From: Luidia sarsii
Taxonomy: Eukaryota > Echinodermata > Asteroidea > Paxillosida > Luidiidae
Assembly: GCA_949987565.1 (NCBI GenBank)
Contig: OX465109.1
Location: 15,966,900 to 16,030,899, forward strand
Length of the DNA: 64,000 bases
Direction: 5' to 3'
This document shows positions 20,944 to 31,833 of this stretch, piece after piece (position 1 is the first letter of the stretch; each line of letters begins with the position of its first letter). Below the pieces are notes generated by a model that had not been told where the DNA came from, made no database searches, and saw only the letters and a list, made by a program, of their open reading frames with translations. The position numbers and the translations under genes were made by a program.

Positions 20944-21235
20944 AAATGGCAAAGAAAACTATGACCGGAGTGGGACTTGAACCCGAGACCTCTGGATTAA
21001 CGTATCATTGCTCTTCCATCTGAGCTATCCAGCCCTTAGATGGTGGCCTTCCCTGATAGTCGACTAGTCTTTGCCGGGCTGGGGGCGCCAGTCAAAAGCA
21101 ATTCAACCATTACCTGTCATATACATCTCCAGGGATCACAGCCCCGCTTTCTTTCAGATGCAAACAACCATGAATTGTAATTTGTAAACCTGGCTAAGGC
21201 AGCTCAGGGATCACACAAAGTGGATGCAGACTTTT
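20944..21235 (-). repeat. tRNA-derived SINE, long copy
   Basis: The minus strand carries a body (GATCCCTGGAGATGTATATGA..., GGCGCCCCCAGCCCGGCAAAG), then GGCTGGATAGCTCAGATGG (A box) and GGTTCAAGTCC (B box, 20973-20983 complement), ending ...TTTGCCATTTTTT. About 290 bp shared with 31323-31615. The tRNA-like part is at the 3' end of the body on this strand, an unusual order for a SINE. Confidence 0.75.
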
Positions 21236-22018
21236 CAATTCAAGTCAAACAAACAAAGGGAGAACAGACGGGGTTGAGTAATATATTAACATTGTTTCTC
21301 TTAATTCGATATTTCAACCAACGTCGGTCGAAATTTGTGTCTCAGATTATCACTTGTTAAAATGTACAGTCAAGACATTTCGGATGACCATTATGAAGTC
21401 GGGGACTAAAAAAACAACAGCTCAAACCCGGTCTGTAGTTGTCAACATTCGTTTAGATCGACTTGATTGATGGCAATTCCTTTTTGTACTTCTTCGTGCT
21501 CCTCAACCCCTTAAATTGGTCACGACGGGACGACGCAGTGACAACAACGACCGCCTATACTGGGCCCAGCGATCCAGCCCGGCGTATATGCTCGAACACG
21601 CAGCGCGCCTGGCACAGAGTAAACAACCCGAACGATTTGCTTTTCTTGTCGGTCCCTATCCGTTTTTTCCCGTGCCCCCATACAGTGTGTCAACTGCAAG
21701 CGCTTGAAACGAGACGATTACGGAGCGGGAGAGCCCGGATCGAGTTACCAGCGGAGGGGAGGACGACGAGCTTCAACTGCGGTTGTCAGGCGCTGACACA
21801 AAACAACGGGACACTGGTATAATCAGCTAAATTCGGCCTGATATTTCTCCCTGGAGGATATAGTTATGGCAGTTATCGGTTGAACGCTTCTGACTGGTGC
21901 CAACACCACGGGAAAAACAGTTGAATGTAATTAAATGAGGGTGGTTTTTTTGCCCTTCCTCGACGTGATAAACACCGAGTGCTCCGTGCCTTGCCCGGTG
22001 CCTGATAACAATATTTCA
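21236..22018. other. no supported gene
   Basis: Unrecognised; frames at 21463-21822 lack motifs. Confidence 0.5.
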
Positions 22019-22062
22019 GGCAGCTCTGGCGGGATTCGAACCCGCGACTCCCGCAGTATTAC
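22018..22062 (-). repeat. tRNA-like fragment
   Basis: CGGGAGTCGCGGGTTCGAATCC on the minus strand looks like a tRNA T-arm (B box 22032-22042 complement), but no matching 5' half or acceptor stem is visible, so a SINE or tRNA pseudogene piece. Confidence 0.5.
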
Positions 22063-22141
22063 ATCATGTCATATCCACAACAATGAATGTGTTTGTGGGA
22101 AGCCCAGCGAATAATGAACTGGGTCGTTCCGTTATAGAGTG

Positions 22142-22620
22142 CCGGTGTAACGATCTCAGACGGGCTCCCGTGCTGAGATGAGCCGTGACGTCACTGGCTC
22201 ACCTCAGCACGTTACAGCAACGTTCTCAGCTGCTCAGCGTGCTAAGATGAGTCAGTGAACCAAGCACGTAAGGGCGCCCTTCATTTGAATGTTGTTTATG
22301 ATTTTCCGCGAACGAACACAGTTTGCTTTTGATTGTATGAAGTCAATCAATGCACCCTTATTACGGGGGAACAACTGTATCATTTCTTCCCCAATGTAAA
22401 ACTGCAAGTTGTAGGCCTAGGTACTAGGCTCCGTAATGAGCGAGTTGGTAAATAACTACAGGTCAACGAACGTGCCTGAAAGCGCTGCATTGCCAATGGC
22501 CGTATCGACTCGGCACGGCCTTCGAAATGGACAACTACCATGCGCACTGCGCATGACGTTTTTATCCATATGGTAACGGTCTCATCTGAGCATGGGACCC
22601 GGATCAGACCGCTACACCGG
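22142..22620. mobile_element. MITE with about 40-bp CCGGTGTA... inverted ends and an internal palindrome
   Basis: Left CCGGTGTAACGATCTCAGAC...GCTGAGATGAG matches inverted right CTCATCTGAGCATGGGACCC...CGCTACACCGG. Just inside the left end, 22170-22210 is a palindrome (GTGCTGAG...CTCAGCAC) centred on TGACGTCA. No coding capacity. The right end overlaps the left end of the next element by four bases. Confidence 0.7.
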
Positions 22621-22879
22621 TGTCATGCCAAAAAGTGTCCGCTCATGAGCACACTGATCGCTGATTGATCCAATAAAGGCAGGTGCGCAAGCGCAGTTGA
22701 CAATGTCCGCTGCTAAAAAGTGTCCGCTCAAGAGTGGAAATACTGTCCGGTCTTTGCCAAATACTGTCCGCCAAGTACCCGGGATTGCAATGATGTCATC
22801 CATGCTTAAACCAATCAGCGATCAGTATGCTAATGAGCGGACAGTCTTTAGCAGGGACACTTTGTTGGCATGACACCAG
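22617..22879. mobile_element. MITE with C(C/T)GGTGTCATGCCAA inverted ends
   Basis: Left CCGGTGTCATGCCAAAAAGTGTCCGCTC and right GAGCGGACAG...GGACACTTTGTTGGCATGACACCAG are inverted, with further AGTGTCCGCTC copies inside. About 263 bp, non-coding. Confidence 0.75.
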
Positions 22880-23261
22880 TACGCTAAGACAGAATGCTGG
22901 CACGTTACGCCACGGCGCTTGTACGCGTTACACCCGGATATAGGAGGCCTCAACTCATCTCAGCAAAATGGAGTTCCAACATGGCGTCTGTGCCGGCCTC
23001 AGTGGGTTCTGGTAACGCACCGGTCACAGAGAGAGGTATACTCTCGTGCACAGCACATGCGTGGTATAGTGCACAGCACAGATACAGCGGGGGTGCAATG
23101 TGGCGGCTCTACAGGCGTCAACGGCCTCACTGGCGCATCGGACAATGACCCATCCCAGCATTCGGACGGAGATCCAGGGGGTTATGTATTTAAGCCGATC
23201 TGCGTGATTAGAATGAGACATGCCTCGCTATTCACTTCTTACAGAGGTGTAGGGCGGTGCA

Positions 23262-23775
23262 TTAGCTCTCTCTCTCGCCCCATCTCTCTCTACCTGTGTC
23301 TGTCTCTTTCGCTCTCCCTTTCTCATCCCTCCCCTCTCTCTCCTCCCTCTCACTTTCCCCTCTCTCTCTCCTCCCTCCCCTCTCTCCTCCCTCTCTCTAT
23401 ATGTCCCTCTCTCTCCCCTCCCTCTCACTTCCCCGCTCTCTCTCTCCCTCCCTTTCTCTGTCCCTCCCCTCTCTCCCTCTCTCTCCCCTCCCTCTCACTT
23501 CCCCGCTCTCTCCCTCCCTCTCTCTCTGTCCCTCCCCTCTCTCTCTCTCCCTCTCTCTCCATCTCCCCCCTCTTTCTCCCCCTCTCTCCTTGATCCTCCC
23601 TCTCTCTCTCTCTCCCTCTCTCGATCTCCCCCTCTCTCTCCCTCTCTCTCCTCCCTCTCCTGTCTCTCTCCTCCATTTCTCTCTCTCCCTCTCCCCTCCC
23701 CCTCTCTATCTCCTCCCTCCACTCTCTCTCTCCCCCACTCTCTCCTTCCCCATATCTATCTGCCTCTCTCTTTCT
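23262..23775. repeat. CT-rich array
   Basis: Plus-strand pyrimidine array of CTCTCTCC, CCTCCCT and CACTTCCCC(G)CTCTC words. Long Ser/Pro/Leu frames are artefacts. Confidence 0.95.
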
Positions 23776-24479
23776 TCGCCTGGTGAGTCTAGAGGGCGAT
23801 GGATCCCGACCCAAGACAGCTCGACAAGAAAGATCAGACGCTAAGGCGCTAGACGAGTGCGCGGGCACGCACGCGCACTGCAGTCCTTGGGTCAAACGCG
23901 CCTCGGGGAGACGCCGTGACGTAATTGGGCACGTGATAGGCCTGCGTACGGGACCACAAGCTCAACGTCCAGGCCTATAGGCCACAGTGCACTATAGAAT
24001 ACGTTAAAGTGAAGGAGTGCTTTATACAAACCAGCAGGAAATCAGGCCACACATATACATAATAACTTGACAGGGCGCCATGGCAAGCTATAATTTCCAG
24101 TATCGATATAATAATTGTTGGGACTTGATAATGGTTGGGATTGATAGCCCAAAGGGCACATTCTAGGGTCGTAAATCCAGCAATCTAATCAAGGTTTTGA
24201 ATCATTATGTATCTGCGTTGTTCTGTGCATCATTTTGTATTACACTTTGTACATTGTTCGGCCTCTAGAGTTGGAGACTCATTATTTCAGAAGTGGGTAT
24301 TATACACGGTACATGTATAATGATAATGACATTGAACATGTTCTAGTGGCACACCACCGAGTATAACAAGTATAGCATACCGTTCACGCCATGAAATGAT
24401 TCGTTGGGTCAAGCGAGGAGATGATATAGGTGTGCTTCTTGCTTGGATTATGTACTTACTTCCCAACAATATTCAAAGG
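23776..24479. other. no supported gene
   Basis: Nothing recognised; A+T-rich from 24060. Confidence 0.5.
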
Positions 24480-24668
24480 TAATTTTATATAATTTTCAAC
24501 AATGTATAAGTACACAATCCAAGGGGGTCTCCGCCTTACAAGCTCTGCTTCTTGGAGACCTCCTCCACTTACTGCAAAGCCATTATAAAATTCTAATATT
24601 CTAGTATTGAACTTTATTTACCGTGTAAGTGGAAATAAAATGAACTGAACTGAACTGAACTGAACTGG
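24480..24668 (+). mobile_element. LINE 3' tail with (GAACT)n end
   Basis: Ends ACCGTGTAAGTGGAAATAAAATGAACTGAACTGAACTG..., the short 3' microsatellite typical of CR1/L2-type LINEs; the upstream GTCTCCGCC...CTTCTTGGAGACC can fold. No coding sequence left. Confidence 0.55.
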
Positions 24669-24726
24669 ATACAGACGCTGACATTTCGATGAGATTTGAA
24701 CGTCTGCAATGTGGAAGTGCCAAGTG

Positions 24727-24877
24727 GAAGGTATGCGGTGACTAGGCGTAACGCGTCTCGTTTGAGAAGGAGGGTGCGGCTCTGAGAAGAGCCGGTAACT
24801 CTGAGCAGCCATGCTCTATTCAGAGCCGCACCCCATCCCGAAAGAGGCGCCTCATACAGGGTGTCAATGAAAGCCTT
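24727..24877. repeat. histone-stem-loop-like palindromic repeat (copy 3)
   Basis: Two diverged inverted arms with the family ends (GCGGTGAC... and ...GGGTGTCAATGAAAGCC). Stem-loops: GGCTCTTCTCAGAGCC on the minus strand (24778-24793, perfect 6-bp stem) and TGCTCTATTCAGAGCC on the plus strand (24812-24827, outer pair lost), each followed by a purine box (CAAACGAGA, CGAAAGAGG). The centre is reduced to about 18 bp, so the hammerhead-like part is deleted. Confidence 0.65.
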
Positions 24878-24879
24878 CA

Positions 24880-25480
24880 GTCGGGCAAATCGGCGTCATG
24901 GGAGACGTCGGGTTCTGGACTGGAGTCGCCCCGTGCCCCTCATCGTCTGACACTTGGAAGCGTCGTGCTGACGGCGTCTATACCCAACGGGAATCTCGCC
25001 CCCTCCCCTCCCCTCACCGCCCACCCGCCTACCTGCCACCCCCTGACGGGCCCGGTATAAGACAGGGCCGTTACAAATCGCCGGCGAGTTTCTGACCGGG
25101 ACCTGGGTGGGGGAGACGAGGCGGAACTGACGCCTCCCGGCGTTCGGCCGAGCGCCGGACCCCGTCGGCCCGGACACTCGTGCCCGTCACCTCTCGGTGA
25201 CGGTCCCACCTCCTACGATCCATCTCCCCCAATTACCAACACCTCCGTGGTTAACGAGGACGCCACACAATGAAGCGGCTGTCTCAACTTGTACACGGGG
25301 TCATGCACTGCCCTTAGAGGGCGGGGCGGAGTAAAATCGGTGGTGTGTGGGGAAGTGGTTTCATCGTGCGCAGCGAAAACTTTCCATGCAGACGAATACG
25401 TCTCTACGCCTGACGTCCCATCTAAAAGTAAACGCTTCTCTACTACTCAACTTGTATAACGACAACATCTGGCTAGCACT
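24880..25480. other. GC-rich stretch, no supported gene
   Basis: GC-rich to about 25220 with several overlapping frames, none recognised. Confidence 0.4.
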
Positions 25481-25489
25481 ATTCTTTTT

Positions 25490-25949
25490 CTGAGCAGTCG
25501 TCCAACACAAGGCTTCAAAAAGCCACTCAAGGTGAGGGCTCAAAGAAAGGAATAAGGAGAAGAACCAGGAGCAAACTAGATCAGGAGGAAGAAAGATGAA
25601 CATTTATGTTACGTTTGAATTGGGACAAGTTATAAGAAAGTGGAAACAGGTTGCAGGTAGAGAATTCCATGCGGCAGTGTGTGGTAGCGCTTTGGGTGCC
25701 ATAATGGTAATTACATATGGGTGCATGCGTGAAGTGAAGCGCGTGGTACGAGCATTGGGACGATCTTAGGGAACTAAGGCAGAAATGCCATAGGAGCATC
25801 GTCCATGGTAGTACCTGTAGAATAGGGCCAGTGAGGCCACAGAGCGACGGCGAGATAGAGGTTCCAAGGAAGAGGCTGAGTAACTTACTGACCAACTGTA
25901 ACCAGTTGGAAAGAACGCACAGGCTTCCGTATAATGTAAGACATTGCAA
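25490..25949 (-). mobile_element. non-LTR retrotransposon 3' fragment with UTR
   Basis: Minus-strand frame ends F-K-R-N-I-N-V-H-L, aligned with the copies at 18440 and 46100, followed by CACCTTGAGTGGCTTTTTGAAGCCTTG in the UTR. The S-F-F-P-R box is lost. Confidence 0.6.
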
Positions 25950-26049
25950 CTTTTGCTACGAAAAAAAACTTAACCATTTTCCCGGCTACTTTATCCTGAA
26001 CAAGTGAGGTGCTGTCATTACGTTCGACTAACATGGCGACATATATTCA

Positions 26050-26220
26050 GCTAATGATGTGCTTTAGTGGAATCTAACGCCTGCTGAGCGTTTCGGTGAT
26101 TTCTGTGTTAACGTGCATGGCCGATCTCATGTCCGTGCGCGGACTGAAATAAACCTCGAGTGTATTCATCATTATTCCATCAGTTTCCGTGTCATCAGTC
26201 ATCTTCATGGTGTCAGAAGG
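26050..26220 (+). mobile_element. possible LTR end with tRNA-Leu-type primer-binding site
   Basis: TGGTGTCAGAAGG at 26208-26220 complements the 3' end of tRNA-Leu, the primer of many Gypsy-type elements. Directly before it a segment ends in CA and contains AATAAA (26148-26153), as an LTR would. The LTR left border and any gag/pol were not found; the following frame is unrecognised. Confidence 0.35.
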
Positions 26221-27000
26221 GGTTGTGGATGTCGGAACGGTTGTACGGAGTCGACGAGACACGAGTCCCTGATGGGAGGGGGGAGCCGAGTGGCTGGTTG
26301 GTTGGAATGCACACATTCAGCCAGTCGTTATGCCTTACACAATTCCTCTTTCTCATGGTTTTGCCGCCACGAAAACCCTTTATCAAACGCCCGTTTTTTG
26401 CATTGTGATGAGCACCCCCGGAAAAGAAATGTTCATGACGTTTCAGACAACACGGCAAAGTATAGCCCTGAAGCCGTCGACATTGATCGTGGGAGCAGCA
26501 GGGGGTACACACCCTTTAAAAAAAGACAGTAGATCCTTTATTCCTTTATTCCGTTCATGCACAGGCATCACTCCCATCCGTGACTTGTATGCCGTCGGTT
26601 GAATACGTACGTGCGCCGAGCCCCTGAAATAAGGGCGTCGGAAAGAGTTCTAAAGATTCGACAAGAAAAGACTAGCATTAACTCCGTGGAGGCATACCAC
26701 TAAGTAAAACAAAATGTATTAGTGGAATCTCAAACTTATTCGTGATTGAGAAATTCACCTCGAAGCGCGAATTGGACATTTTTAGCTGACGAAGGGAAAG
26801 AGAGCGGGAGATTTCGATTTCTTCCTCAAGGTGCGTCTGTTGTGCTTTCAAGGAGATCGATTTTTCTGTTCTTAGATTGAAGAGGTGCTGACATATTTTG
26901 TAGGGTCCCGTGGCACGTTCATCAATAAATTTGTGATGGAATGGTTGGGGGAGTTCAAGTGGATTCGGGATGAGTGTCCAGTGGGAAGGGGTGTAGAGCG
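26221..27000. other. no supported gene
   Basis: Only short frames without known motifs. Confidence 0.5.
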
Positions 27001-27004
27001 AGGG

Positions 27005-28682
27005 TTGATGAAGAAGAGAAGGGAGGAGGGAGAGGAGAAGGGAGAGGAGAAGGGAGAGGAGAAGGGAGAGGAGAAGGGAGAGGAGAAGGGAGAGGAGAAG
27101 GGAGAGGAGAAGGGAGAGGAGAAGGGAGATGAGGAGGGAGATGGAGAAGGGAGAGGAGAAGGGAGAGGAGAAGGGAGAGGAGAAGGGAGAGGAGAAGGGA
27201 GAGGAGACGGGAGAGGAGAAGGGAGAGGAGAAGGGAGAGGAGAAGGGAGAGGAGGGATAGGAGAAAGGAGGGGGACGAGAGGGGGAGGAGAAGGGAGATA
27301 AGGAGGGAGATGAGGAGGGAGATGAGGAGGGAGATGAGGAGGGAGATGAGGAGGGAGAGGAGAAGGGAGATGAGGAGGGAGGTGAGGAGGGAGAGGAGAA
27401 GGGAGAAAAGAAGGGAGATGAGGAGGGAGGTGAGGCGAAGGGAGATGAGGAGGGAGAGGAGAAGGGAGATGAGGAGGGAGATGAGGAGGGAGGTGAGGAG
27501 AAGGGAGATGAGAAGGAAGAGGAGAAGGGAGAGGAGAAGGGAGAGGAGAAGGGAGAGGAGAAGGGAGAGGAGAAGGGAGAGGAGAAGGGAGAGGAGAAGG
27601 GAGAGAAGGGAGAGGAGAAGGGAGAGGAGAAGGGAGAGGAGAAGGGAGAGGAGAAGGGAGATGAGGAGGGAGATGGAGAAGGGAGAGGAGAAGGGAGAGG
27701 AGAAGGGAGAGGAGAAGGGAGAAGAGAAGGGAGAGGAGAAGGGAGAGGAGAAGGGAGAGGAGAAGGGAGATGGAGAAGGGAGAGGAGAAGGGAGAGGAGA
27801 AGGGAGAGGAGAAGGGAGAGGAGAAGGGAGAGGTGAAGGGAGAGGAGAAGGGAGAGGAGGGATAGGAGAAAGAGGAGGGAGACGAGAGGGGGAGGAGAAG
27901 GGAGATGAGGAGGGAGATGAGGAGGGAGATGAGGAGGGAGAGGAGAAGGGAGATGAGGAGGGAGGTGAGGAGGGAGAGGAGAAGGGAGAAAAGAAGGGAG
28001 ATGAGGAGGGAGGTGAGGCGAAGGGAGATGAGGAGGGAGAGGAGAAGGGAGATTAGGAGGGAGATGAGGAGGGAGGTGAGGAGAAGGGAGATGAGGAGGG
28101 AGAGGAGAAGGGAGAGGAGAAGGGAGAGGGGAAGGGAGATGAGAAGGGAGAGGAGAAGGAAGAGGAGAAGGGAGAGGAGAAGGGAGAGGAGAAGGGAGAT
28201 GAGGAGGGAGATGAGGAGGGAGGTGAGGAGAAGGGAGAAGAGGAGGGAGAGGAGAAGGGAGAGGAGAAGGGAGAGGGGAAGGGAGATGAGAAGGGAGAGG
28301 AGAAGGGAGAGGAGAGGGGAGAGGAGAAGGGAGAGGAGAAGGGAGATGAGGTGGGAGATAAGGAGGGAGGTGAGGCGAAGGGAGATGAGGAGGGAGAAGA
28401 GGGATAGGAGAAAGAGGAGTGAGAGGAGCATGGGGAAGATGAAGAAGAGGAGGGGAAGAGGGAGAGGAGGACGGAGAGGAAAAGGGGAGGAGTGAGAGGA
28501 GAGAGAGGGTGGAGAGGATGGAGAGGAGGGAAAGGAGGAGGGGAGGATGAAGAAGAGGAGGGGAGGAGGGAGAGGGGGTAGAGGATGGAGAGGAGGACGG
28601 ATAAGAAAAGGTGGGGAGAGGAGGAGGGAGAGGACTGAGGAGGAAAACAGAGAGGCGAGTGGAGGAGGGGGAGGAGGAGTGA
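27005..28682. repeat. purine-rich array, 12-bp GGGAGAGGAGAA and 9-bp GGGAGATGAGGA units
   Basis: Nearly pure purine on the plus strand. A block at about 27250-27500 recurs at about 27850-28100 with the same order of variants, so the array grew by segmental duplication. The long Glu/Gly/Arg and, on the other strand, Ser/Pro/Leu frames are artefacts. Confidence 0.97.
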
Positions 28683-28930
28683 GTTTAAAAGTGCAATAAA
28701 AACACATCTTTTTAGCATATGTTATAAGTATTTACTATAGCCTTAACTCTTAATTCTGTTAAATTATATATTTTGCAAATAGTAATTGTGGATTGTAATT
28801 GTCATCAACAATGTAATTAATGTTTAGATTTATTAACTTAGTTTTAAAAAAAATCGACTATATTTCATTGTGAAGCGCTTTTGAATATATTGTATAGTAA
28901 TAGCGCTACAGAAATATAATAAATGTTAAT
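28683..28930 (+). mobile_element. non-LTR retrotransposon 3' end, cut by the purine array
   Basis: The plus strand reads [11 protein letters not shown], the last residues of CR1/L2-like ORF2, followed by a UTR with TGTGAAGCGCTTTTG...AGCGCTACAGAAATATAATAAATG, typical of such 3' ends. Its 5' border is exactly where the purine array stops. Confidence 0.65.
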
Positions 28931-28934
28931 GGTC

Positions 28935-29080
28935 GGGGTAGCAGGGGATGAAGCAGAGGATGAAGAACGGGAGGTACAGGACGGGAGGAGAAGGTGAAGT
29001 GGAGGATGGGAGCGGGGGATAGTAGGGGTATAGGAGGAGGGGAGAGGAGGATAAGGAGCCGGGGAAGAGGTGGCAGCTGA
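28935..29080. repeat. purine-rich stretch
   Basis: GGAGGATG/GGAGGGGAG-type imperfect repeats. Confidence 0.8.
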
Positions 29081-29124
29081 TGGGGAAGAAGGACAATACT
29101 GACAGTGGCGGCGAGGGCCATTAC

Positions 29125-29204
29125 GGGGTGCATAACGAGGAAGACGATGCTCATCATGGAAAGCCAGATGCTGATGACGAGCCAAAGAACTACCGCACTC
29201 ACGA
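29125..29204 (-). CDS. candidate exon encoding hydrophobic membrane segment(s)
   Basis: After a plausible acceptor (TTTTGTTTTATTG...AATTTTGCAG) the minus strand reads V-S-A-V-V-L-W-L-V-I-S-I-W-L-S-M-M-S-I-V and then F-L-V-M-H-P, with G/C-ending codons unlike the surrounding DNA. A donor-like CCCC|GTAATG closes it at 29125; the frame also continues through V-M-A-L-A-A-T-V-S-I-V-L-L, a second hydrophobic run, to about 29090 before entering a GA/CT array. A multipass membrane protein is the natural reading (RND/Dispatched-type permease or a GPCR helix are only guesses). No neighbouring exon was found. Confidence 0.25.
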
Positions 29205-29574
29205 CTGCAAAATTCGTTCATCAATAAAACAAAACCTGTTGCTCGTTTGCCTCATCAGTAGCCGCACAGAGACCCGTCTGAAACAGTTCCTTCTCAGAAA
29301 TGACATCCCGGAGGCCGATTTCCACGCGCAATAGAACACGTCACAGATTGTCTGAACCCGGCATAGCGCAGATGGCACGGGCTCACGGCCGTCTGGCGTG
29401 TCAGTCCTACATATCAGCGCCTCGCCCTGAAGGCAGAAGCACACCACGCGCTGGCTATGGCAATGAAGGCACCGGGCAGATGGGAAGAGGGAACGGGGGC
29501 AAACTATCCTGACGCGCTAGACCAGCTCGATAGAACTGAGTTTCCCCCCGGGGGAGAGATTTGATCCAATCTAG

Positions 29575-30560
29575 AATAACTAGACAGAGAGACAGACAGA
29601 CAGACGGATAGACACGTAGGAAGGCAGACAGGCAGGCAGGCAGACTGACAGACAGACTGACACACAGACAGGATGACGGAGAGGAAAAGGTGAGAAGGGA
29701 GAGGAGGACAGATGGGAGAGGATGGAGATGAGGGAAAGGAGGAGGGGAGGATGAAGAAGAGGAGGAGGAGAGAGAGGGGGTAGATGAGGGAGAGGATGGA
29801 GATGAGGGAAAGGAGGAGGGGAGGATGAAGAAGAGGAGGAGGAGAGAGAGGGGGTAGATGAGGGAGAGGATGGAGATGAGGGAAAGGAGGAGGGGAGGAT
29901 GAAGAAGAGGAGGAGGAGAGAGAGGGGGGTCGATGAGGGAGAGGATGGAGATGAGGGAAAGGAGGAGGGGAGGATGAAGAAGAGGAGGAGGAGAGATGGG
30001 GTAGATGAGGGAGAGGATGGAGATGAGGGAAAGGAGGAGGGGAGGATGAAGAAGAGGAGGAGGAGAGAGAGGGGGTAGATGAGGGAGAGGATGGAGAGGA
30101 GGACGGAGAGGAGGACGGAGAGGGAAAAGGGAGGAGAGGAGGAGGGAGAGGGGGAAAGGGAAGTAAACGGAGGAGGGGGAGGAGGAGAGAGGAAGAGGGA
30201 GAGGAGGGACAGGAGGGGAGAGGAGGAGGGAGAGGGGGAGACGAGGAGCGAGAGGAGGACGGAGAGAGGAAGTGGAGAGGAAGAAAGGAGAGGAGGAGAG
30301 AAGGGGGATATGTGGCGCGAGAGAAGGAGGGGAGGAGAGGAGGAGAGGAGGAAGGAGAGGAGGGTTGAGGAGCGAGAGAAAGAGGGGAATGGAGAGAAAG
30401 AGTGGCTTATAACGAGGAAGAGAAAGATGGGACAGACAGACAGACAGACAGATAGGCAGGCAGGCAGGCAGACAAAAGGTAAACAGACAGACAGACAGAC
30501 AGACAGGCATACATACAGACAGACAGACAGACAGGCAGGCAGGCAGGAAAGCAGGCAGGC
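29575..30560. repeat. GA-rich array flanked by (GACA)n tracts
   Basis: GACAGACAGACGGATAGAC and GGCAGGCA repeats at 29580-29690 and 30430-30560 bracket a purine array with a 64- to 67-bp unit (GGATGGAGATGAGGGAAAGG...AGAGAGGGGGTAGATGAGGGAGA) repeated about five times. Confidence 0.93.
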
Positions 30561-31126
30561 AGGCGATGTTCATCGCGACCTGAAATCACTACTGTCTGGC
30601 CACAACAGCGCTTGCCAAACCGCGGGGACGATGATCATCTGCGCCGAGTTCGTCCACAGTCACTTGGGCCGTGTATTAGTACCTTGATACATAGGCCTAA
30701 GCCTCCGAGGATGGCAATTGAAAACAAAGACCGCTCGTTCTCCCTCAAAAGGTAACCCGAGACGATCAAGCGGGTCTAAAATAGATCTCCCCTTCTGTTT
30801 TTTTTATGAACGGGGCGTCACAGTTTGCTGTTACAGAAAACTGGCAAAGGGGTTTTGTCGTTGGCATATATAAAGTGCAGCGGAGAGGCAAATTGGCTCG
30901 TTGCCAATGGGCAATTTGCAGTCGTTCTCAATTGGCGGGTTATAATAGATTCCGGCTTTCAGGTTCCATGCATATTCCCATACAGTTGTAATTTGGATGG
31001 TTTTTTTTTTTAGAACAGAACTTGAAATAATATAGTATGATTGAAATCAGACAGCTTGTACTGGGTATGCCCTCTCTTACGAGTATTAATTGGAGTTATA
31101 TAATTTATGATTGACAAAAGGACTTA
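30561..31126. other. no supported gene
   Basis: Nothing recognised. Confidence 0.5.
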
Positions 31127-31290
31127 AGGTGATATACAAAAATGTTGCAAACTGCTTACTGACTAAAATTACCAAAATGTAAATCTTCAAATTTAGTGGG
31201 CCTGACGTTTCGATCCTAGCAGGACCTCTCTGCCTTTGAGAAAGGTCCTGCTAGGATCGAAACGTCAGGCCCACTAAATTTTAAGATAAA
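31127..31290. mobile_element. Penelope-type terminal sequence, inverted pair 1
   Basis: 31189-31226 and 31244-31282 are perfect 38-bp inverted arms (AAATTTAGTGGGCCTGACG... / ...GTCAGGCCCACTAAATTTT). The right arm reads GGTCC-TGCTA-GGATC-GAAACGTC, a small hairpin followed by a hammerhead-like GAAAC-GUC. The left flank GATATACAAAAATGTTGCAAAC is shared with 4993 and 31835. Confidence 0.75.
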
Positions 31291-31322
31291 AGGACTTGTT
31301 AATGATAAATGAACATGTATCA

Positions 31323-31615
31323 AATGGCAAAGGAATCTTTGAATGGACCGGGACTTGAACCCGAGACCTCTGGTTTTGTGTACCAGCGCTCTTCTCATCT
31401 GAGCTATCCAGCCCTTAGATTGTGGCCTTCCCTAATAGTCGACTAGTCTTTGCCGGGGTGGGGGCGCCAGTCAGAAGCAATTCAACCATTAACTGCCGTA
31501 CATCTCCAGGGATCACGTCCCCGCTTTCATTCATACAACCAATTGTTGTGAACCTGGCTACGGCAGCTCGTGGATCACACAAAGTGGATGCAGCTGTTTT
31601 CATATTCAACCAATT
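31323..31615 (-). repeat. tRNA-derived SINE, long copy
   Basis: Same organisation as 20944-21235: GGCTGGATAGCTCAGATG A-box region, GGTTCAAGTCC B box (31351-31361 complement), body with GGCGCCCCCACCCCGGCAAAG and GGATCACACAAAGTGGATG. The two long copies are closely similar. Confidence 0.8.
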
Positions 31616-31833
31616 AACGTAAAGGGAAGCGGAATGGGAAATAATGTTGAACAATTTGAAGATAAATCTATCAATATAATCGTGGAACGGTAAACGTCAT
31701 GTTGTGTGGCCTGCTTTTTTTCTCCAAAAAAATTAAAATGTCTGTGAACATAGAGTTCATGCATTTTTCCTTTTATCTGCATCTATGGAAAAAAGGTCGC
31801 CGTGATATAATTACAAACTTAATTCCATCTAAA

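Noticed and set aside
22018..22062. Functional tRNA gene
   Set aside because: Only a T-arm-like B box is visible; no D-arm, anticodon arm or acceptor stem could be folded.
26872..28707. 611-residue Ser/Pro/Leu frame and the opposite Arg/Glu/Gly frames
   Set aside because: Both strands of a purine-rich array; no unique sequence.
31189..31282. Active hammerhead ribozyme
   Set aside because: The GAAAC-GUC half and helix II are present, but the CUGAUGA box is not (the position reads TTTGAGA), so only a relic can be claimed.
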